Shown here in pieces: positions 59,951 through 64,000 of a stretch of DNA of 64,000 nucleotides (position 1 is its first letter; the number at the start of each line of letters is the position of its first letter). The DNA is from CAIURC01 sp043777315 (GTDB lineage: Bacteria; Verrucomicrobiota; Verrucomicrobiia; Chthoniobacterales; Chthoniobacteraceae): positions 1-64,000 of the forward strand of contig JAYVPW010000033.1 of NCBI GenBank assembly GCA_043777315.1, written 5' to 3'. Under the pieces are notes generated by a model that saw nothing but the letters and a program-made list of their open reading frames with translations, was not told the origin of the DNA and did no database searches. The translations under genes and the position numbers were made by a program.

Positions 59951-60693
59951 TGCTTTTCCAAAACTACGAGCAGGCGCGTGGAGAAGAGCGCGGGCAGGAG
60001 GACGAACGGAATTTCGAGCCACTCGATGAGCGGACGGACCGCGCGGGGGTAAAGTTGCGGGCCGCGGAAGCCGCCGGATGCGACGTACGAAAACGCCGGG
60101 AGTTGCTGCACGACGCGGATGTTCCAGCCTTCGAGTTCTGCCGGCCATTCGCGGCGGACGAAGGCGCGGTGGGCGTTGCCCTGCGCGGCGTAGTAGTCGT
60201 GGTTGGCGGGGTCGAAATTCGCGGGCGCGTCCCACTCGACGGGGTCGCAGAGGGCGAGGGGCTCGTGATGAAAGCGGCCGTAAATGAAGCGGCCGAGAGC
60301 GCCCATGTCGGGCTCGAAAAGGAGGACGCGGCCGCCGGGGACGAGGGCGCGGGACCACTCGCGGAGGGCGGTGCCGGGGTGGCGGAGATGATGCCAGACA
60401 TCGACGAGAATGAAGGCGCTGACGGACGCGCCGGCAAAGCTGAGGCGGTAGGCGTTTTCCACGCGATCGAGCCAGGGATTTGGGAAAACGTCGGTGGTAA
60501 TGCAGCCGGGAATCCAGCGCTTGATGTTGCCCATTCCCGAGCCGATTTCGACGACGGGGCCGGGGACTTCGCGCGGGAGATGGCGGGCGAGGCGGCGGTA
60601 AAATGAGCCGTAGAGATCTTCGAGCAGCGGCTTGCGGCGCCACGCTTCCGCGTTCTCGTGGATCTCGACATTGTGCTGTTCGAGCGGGGTCAC
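59947..60693 (-). CDS. Class I SAM methyltransferase
   Basis: The 248-residue protein has GPVVEIGSGMGNIKRWIPGC as the SAM loop, AFILVDVWHHLRHPGTALRE and GGRVLLFEPDMGALGRFIYG, as in Methyltransf_11-type proteins. The GTG start at 60693 overlaps the FkbM stop (GTGA); the open frame to 60864 above it is a shadow. It is directly coupled to the fused methyltransferase-GT2 gene. Confidence 0.86.
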   Translation of the reverse strand: MTPLEQHNVEIHENAEAWRRKPLLEDLYGSFYRRLARHLPREVPGPVVEIGSGMGNIKRWIPGCITTDVFPNPWLDRVENAYRLSFAGASVSAFILVDVWHHLRHPGTALREWSRALVPGGRVLLFEPDMGALGRFIYGRFHHEPLALCDPVEWDAPANFDPANHDYYAAQGNAHRAFVRREWPAELEGWNIRVVQQLPAFSYVASGGFRGPQLYPRAVRPLIEWLEIPFVLLPALFSTRLLVVLEKQ

Positions 60694-61535
60694 GAGGCGG
60701 GGTCGGCGAGGGCGAGGACGTTGAGGCTGCCGTTGCCGGGGATGAGTTTTTCGAGGGCGCTCGGGTCGCTCGGGAGGCGGGTGCCGTTGAAGCGCTCGAA
60801 GCGGTAGCCGAGGCCGGTGAGGAATCCGACGAGCTCGGAAAAAGGGTGGCCGTGCTCGACGCAAATGTGCGGGCAGAGCTCGATCAAAATGGGCGGGTGG
60901 AAACGGGCGAGCGTGGCGCGTCCGCCACGAAGGACGGCGAGTTCGAAGCCATCGACATCGAGCTTCACAAAGTCCACGCGGCTGGTGTCGGAGAGCACTT
61001 CGTCGAGCATCGCGCTGGTCGCGCCAGTCGTCGCGTGCGGCTGGCCGAGATGTTCGGGATGCAAACCCTCGGCGGCTTCGAGCGGCCAGCCGGAACAGAT
61101 GGCGTCGGGGACCGCGCCGCCAGCGGTGTCGGTGAGGAGCATTTGGCGCGCGGTGACGACGGATTGGAGGGCGGGATTGAGCGCGAGATTGGCGTTCAAT
61201 TTCGCGAAAGCGTAGGCCGTGGGCTCGAAGGCGAAGACGCGTCCTGTGGGGCCGACGGCTTGCGCGAGGGGGAGCGTGTGCGCGCCGATATTTGCGCCGA
61301 GATCAAGGACGATGTCGCCGGGCTTGATGCGGCTTTGGTAGCTCGCGACGGCGTCCTTCTCAAAAGCACCGAAGAGGAAAATCGAGAAGTCGATGCCTTC
61401 GTCGAGGTCGAGTTCCCAGCGGAGTCCGCCGCGGGTGAAGCGGTCGCGCATCGGCCTGCCGATCAGCCTGCGGCTTAGCTTCACGGCCGAATGCACGATT
61501 TTCGCGAGGGCGATTTTTTGGCGGGTGTTGAGCAA
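60690..61535 (-). CDS. FkbM-family methyltransferase
   Basis: The 281-residue protein has IVLDLGANIGAHTLPLAQAV as SAM motif I, VFAFEPTAYAFAKLNANLAL, and VDFVKLDVDGFELAVLRGGR. I place the start at a TTG (61535; LLNTRQKIALAKIVHSAVKL) because the upstream open frame is encoded by a CAGGAAAACAGG-type repeat (peptide RRLSFPVFLFSCFP), not a protein-like sequence. A later ATG (MRDRFTRGG) is possible. Confidence 0.85.
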   Translation of the reverse strand: MLNTRQKIALAKIVHSAVKLSRRLIGRPMRDRFTRGGLRWELDLDEGIDFSIFLFGAFEKDAVASYQSRIKPGDIVLDLGANIGAHTLPLAQAVGPTGRVFAFEPTAYAFAKLNANLALNPALQSVVTARQMLLTDTAGGAVPDAICSGWPLEAAEGLHPEHLGQPHATTGATSAMLDEVLSDTSRVDFVKLDVDGFELAVLRGGRATLARFHPPILIELCPHICVEHGHPFSELVGFLTGLGYRFERFNGTRLPSDPSALEKLIPGNGSLNVLALADPAS

Positions 61536-61556
61536 AGCAGAGGGGTGGTTTTTATC

Positions 61557-61704
61557 AGGAAAACAGGAAAACAGGAAAACAGGAAAAGAGAGACGGCGCG
61601 GAATCGGCGACAAGGACGCCGCGGCATTTTTCATCGAGCAAAACCTTTGAAACCTGAAAGCGGCAGGTCGTCTGTTCTCCGTTCCTGTTTTTCTGTTTTC
61701 CTGC
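61557..61704. repeat. CAGGAAAACAGG-type inverted repeat
   Basis: The left arm (61557-61586) is four tandem CAGGAAAA-like units. The right arm (61682-61704, TTCCTGTTTTTCTGTTTTCC then TGC) is its near reverse complement, about 95 bp away. It fills the gap between the FkbM gene and the Wzt-like gene, with a short run of unique sequence in the loop. Confidence 0.8.
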
Positions 61705-61705
61705 T

Positions 61706-63010
61706 TCATCCCTGTCTCAAAAAATCCGCTTTTCCAACTGCGGCACGCTCGGCGCGGACGGTGAAATGATGATCGAGGAGCGCGGGCGAATGGACGCCGC
61801 GGGGGAGGAGGCCGGTGCCGAAGAAATCGCCGTGCGCGACATCGAGCGTGGCGGCGTTGCGGACCCAGTCGGCGATCTCTTCGTCGATCGCGGCGAAGAG
61901 CGTGACGTGGTACATGCCGGGCGCGAGCGAGACGCGGGGGACGGTAATTTCGACGGTCGAAATTCCGGGCGGGAGCGGCGGGATGGTGCCGCTGCTGACG
62001 TCGCTGTCGAAGGCGGTGACGCGGTGTCCGGATTCGTTGTCGAGGTTGAAGGCGAGCCGGACGTTTCGCAGCTCACCGGCAGTGCGATTTTCGAGGCGGA
62101 GGACGAGGCGGGCGCTTGCGCCGCAGACGATTTTTGCGGTGCCGCCGCCGTCCACTTCACCGCTGGTGACGCTGAGAAAACGGAGGCGTCCGGTGCCTTG
62201 ACGGGCGGCGTCGATGGGGATGTCGGCGCTGGCGGTGCCATGGACGCCGAGGTAGCGGGTGATGACTTCCTCGGGCGCACCTTCGAGTTCGAGGCGGCCG
62301 TTTTGGAGGAGCAGGCAGCGGCTGCAGAGCTCCTGGACTGAGGCCATTTGGTGGTTCACGAAAAGCACGGTGCGGCCGTCGCGCGCGACGGAGGTGATCT
62401 TCGCGAGGCACTTTTGCTGGAAGGCGCGGTCGCCGACGGCGAGCACTTCGTCGAGGATGAGGAGCTCGGCTTCGAGGTGCGCGGCGACGGCGAAGGCGAG
62501 GCGGACGCGCATGCCGCTGGAGTAACGTTTGACGGGCGTTTCCATGAAACGCTCGACCTCGGAAAAGGCGACGATCTCGTCGTATTTGCGGGTCACTTCC
62601 TGGCGCGACATGCCGAGGATCACGCCGTTGAGATAGACGTTTTCGCGGCCGGTCAGCTCGGGGTGAAATCCCGTGCCGACCTCGAGCAAACTGGCGACGC
62701 GCCCTTTCAACAACACGCGCCCGGAGGTCGGCGCGGTGAGGCGCGAGATGATTTTGAGGAGCGTCGATTTGCCGGAACCGTTGCGGCCGATGACGGCGAG
62801 GACGTCGCCTTCTTCGAGCGAAAAAGAGACGTCGCGCAAGGCCCAGAGCTCGTTCGCGGAGGGCGGGGCGTCGGTGACTTTGAGGTTCGGATCTTCGGTG
62901 CCGCGCCAGCGCGCCCAGCGGCTGCGCATTTCCTCGTAGAGGAGCTGGCGGTTGATGTCGCCGAGGCGGTAGCGCTTGCTGACGTTCTCGACGCGGAGGA
63001 CTTCAGACAT
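61706..63010 (-). CDS. wzt: Polysaccharide ABC exporter ATPase with C-terminal domain (Wzt-like)
   Basis: The 434-residue protein has Walker A IGRNGSGKSTLLK, the signature YSSGMRVRLAFAVAAH, Walker B LLILDEVLAVGDRAF and the switch His in NHQMASV. LLEVGTGFHPELTGRENVYL is typical of the polysaccharide/teichoic acid export class. A C-terminal beta-sandwich (about 265-425) is like the Wzt domain that recognises the terminal glycan residue. It would pair with the permease upstream (63161) to export lipid-linked polysaccharide. Confidence 0.93.
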   Translation of the reverse strand: MSEVLRVENVSKRYRLGDINRQLLYEEMRSRWARWRGTEDPNLKVTDAPPSANELWALRDVSFSLEEGDVLAVIGRNGSGKSTLLKIISRLTAPTSGRVLLKGRVASLLEVGTGFHPELTGRENVYLNGVILGMSRQEVTRKYDEIVAFSEVERFMETPVKRYSSGMRVRLAFAVAAHLEAELLILDEVLAVGDRAFQQKCLAKITSVARDGRTVLFVNHQMASVQELCSRCLLLQNGRLELEGAPEEVITRYLGVHGTASADIPIDAARQGTGRLRFLSVTSGEVDGGGTAKIVCGASARLVLRLENRTAGELRNVRLAFNLDNESGHRVTAFDSDVSSGTIPPLPPGISTVEITVPRVSLAPGMYHVTLFAAIDEEIADWVRNAATLDVAHGDFFGTGLLPRGVHSPALLDHHFTVRAERAAVGKADFLRQG

Positions 63011-63046
63011 GCTCGGGGGCGAGGGTGAAACGACGGGGGATTTTTA

Positions 63047-63113
63047 GCAGGAAAACAGGAAGACAGGAAGAAGACGGGGAGCGGATCGCTTTTCTGTTTT
63101 CCTGTTTTCCTGC
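63047..63113. repeat. CAGGAAAACAGG-type inverted repeat
   Basis: GCAGGAAAACAGGAAGACAG on the left and TTCTGTTTTCCTGTTTTCCT ending in GC on the right form an imperfect inverted repeat around about 20 nt. It lies in the 150-bp gap between the permease and ATPase genes, where read-through must still occur if the two are co-transcribed. Confidence 0.82.
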
Positions 63114-63160
63114 TGAAATCCCCGTCGTTCTCGCGGGCGAAATTTCTCGGTCCATGCGGC

Positions 63161-64000
63161 TCAGACGACGTCGAGGAAGGTGCTCTCGACTTTGTTGAAA
63201 AGGATGAGGCCGATGACGAGCGTGGCGGCGCTGATCGCGAAGCTGACGATGAGGTGCCACCATTCGACGATGCCGACGCCGAGGAAGGCGAAACGGAAGG
63301 CCTCGATGACGGGGACGATCGGGTTGAGCACGGCGACCCAGCGCCAGTCCGGCGGGACGGCGGAGAGCGGATACATGACGCAGCTCGCGAACATCCAGAG
63401 CTGCACGCCGAGGGTCACGGCCATCGCGAGATCGCGGTAGCGCGTGGTGAGCGCGGCGACGATGCAGCCGACGCCGAGGCCGAGCATTCCCATATTCAGC
63501 AGGAGGAGAGGGAGCGTGACGATGCGCCAGTTCGGGTGGACGGCGACGCCGAGCCACGCGGAGACGAGGAAGAGCGCGAGGAAAAAAGCGAATTGCACGA
63601 CGAAGATGATGAGGTTCATCAGCACCGCGGAGACGGGGACGGCGAGGCGCGGGAAATAGACTTTGCCGAAGAGCTGCGAGTTTTGGATCAGAGTGGATGA
63701 GGTCTTCAGGAGGCAGTTGGAGAAGTAGGTCCAGAGCGTGACCCCGGCCATGAAGAAGAGGATCTGCGGGGTGCCGGGCGTGACGACTTTATTGATCCGC
63801 CCGAAGATGATCGTGAAGACGATGCTGGTGAGCAGCGGCTGGGCGAAAAACCAGAATGGGCCGAGGACCGTCTGCTTCGTGCTCGTGAGGAAATCGCGGT
63901 GGAGGAAGAGGTAAATGAGCTCGCGGTAGTCCCAGAGTTCGCGCAGCCGCATATCGAGCAGCCCGCGCTCGGGCACGATGACGGCGGTCCATTGGCTGAG
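63161..64000 (-). CDS. wzm: Polysaccharide ABC exporter permease (Wzm-like), 5' end outside window
   Basis: The visible 279 residues contain six membrane spans of the ABC-2 type. LRELWDYRELIYLFLHRDFL followed by KQTVLGPFWFFAQPLLTS is the family N-terminus, and LNPIVPVIEAFRFAFLGVG the conserved late segment. The frame stays open to the right edge (SQWTAVIVPERGLLDMRLRE), which fits the usual upstream sequence, so the gene continues beyond the window. With Wzt it would form the exporter for the glycan assembled by this locus. Confidence 0.93.
   Translation of the reverse strand, partial: LSQWTAVIVPERGLLDMRLRELWDYRELIYLFLHRDFLTSTKQTVLGPFWFFAQPLLTSIVFTIIFGRINKVVTPGTPQILFFMAGVTLWTYFSNCLLKTSSTLIQNSQLFGKVYFPRLAVPVSAVLMNLIIFVVQFAFFLALFLVSAWLGVAVHPNWRIVTLPLLLLNMGMLGLGVGCIVAALTTRYRDLAMAVTLGVQLWMFASCVMYPLSAVPPDWRWVAVLNPIVPVIEAFRFAFLGVGIVEWWHLIVSFAISAATLVIGLILFNKVESTFLDVV

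Noticed and set aside
61536..61709. N-terminal extension of the FkbM protein to 61709
   Set aside because: The extra codons are encoded by a CAGGAAAACAGG repeat and give low-complexity Phe/Pro/Ser sequence; the TTG at 61535 is a better start.
1..64000. tRNA or rRNA genes
   Set aside because: I scanned the gaps for cloverleaf-like or rRNA sequence and found none; gaps are short and mostly filled by small repeats.

Overview
The window is GC-rich, densely coded bacterial DNA that most resembles a member of the Verrucomicrobiota (PVC superphylum). The pointers are a PSCyt1/DUF1549/DUF1553 cytochrome protein beside a DUF1501 protein, a giant ThuA/HEAT/CxxCH protein, an N-terminal LEARIAPA-type sorting motif on a surface protein, and MglA/roadblock signalling genes. 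The phylum is inferred from gene families; no rRNA is present to confirm it.

Layout. 0.1-5.9 kb: a giant FG-GAP/Calx-beta surface protein. 6.2-18.3 kb: recA, then a terpenoid-flavoured group (prenyltransferase-repeat protein, DCC-family protein, squalene-hopene-type cyclase), a secreted DUF5722 protein, alaS, and a DUF116-polyprenyl synthase fusion. 18.3-26.6 kb: a nucleotidyltransferase with a possible small partner, an EF-hand protein, DUF1501 and DUF1549/1553 genes with a VapBC-like toxin-antitoxin pair wedged between them, a radical SAM protein, and an ABC ATPase. 26.6-31.9 kb: riboflavin synthase, then a Ras-like GTPase/roadblock/response-regulator module. 32.1-37.4 kb: the ThuA/cytochrome giant. 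37.6-64 kb: a long polysaccharide or glycan locus with more than a dozen glycosyltransferases, several methyltransferases (two FkbM, one TylF fusion), acyl- and acetyltransferases, multi-pass membrane glycosyltransferases and a Wzm/Wzt ABC exporter. Nearly all of it is on the minus strand, stitched together by 4-bp ATGA/GTGA overlaps.

The most striking feature is in alaS. The alanyl-tRNA synthetase frame is interrupted by a 687-bp (229-codon) cassette bounded by inverted REP-like sequences with the GTAG head typical of RAYT-associated REPs. The cassette encodes, in the same frame and without its own start codon, a complete-looking REP-associated tyrosine transposase (HVH motif and YxxxNP tyrosine). 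Removing it restores a continuous synthetase frame. A second REP pair sits elsewhere in the same gene, and related pairs lie between convergent genes at about 10.7 and 32.0 kb.

Several other small-repeat families are scattered through intergenic gaps: a 100-bp MITE with a 9-bp target duplication that supplies the stop codon of riboflavin synthase, 23-bp perfect inverted repeats, a TCATCCTGAGCGAAG-type element, and heptamer tandem repeats inside two coding regions. No tRNA, rRNA or CRISPR array was seen.
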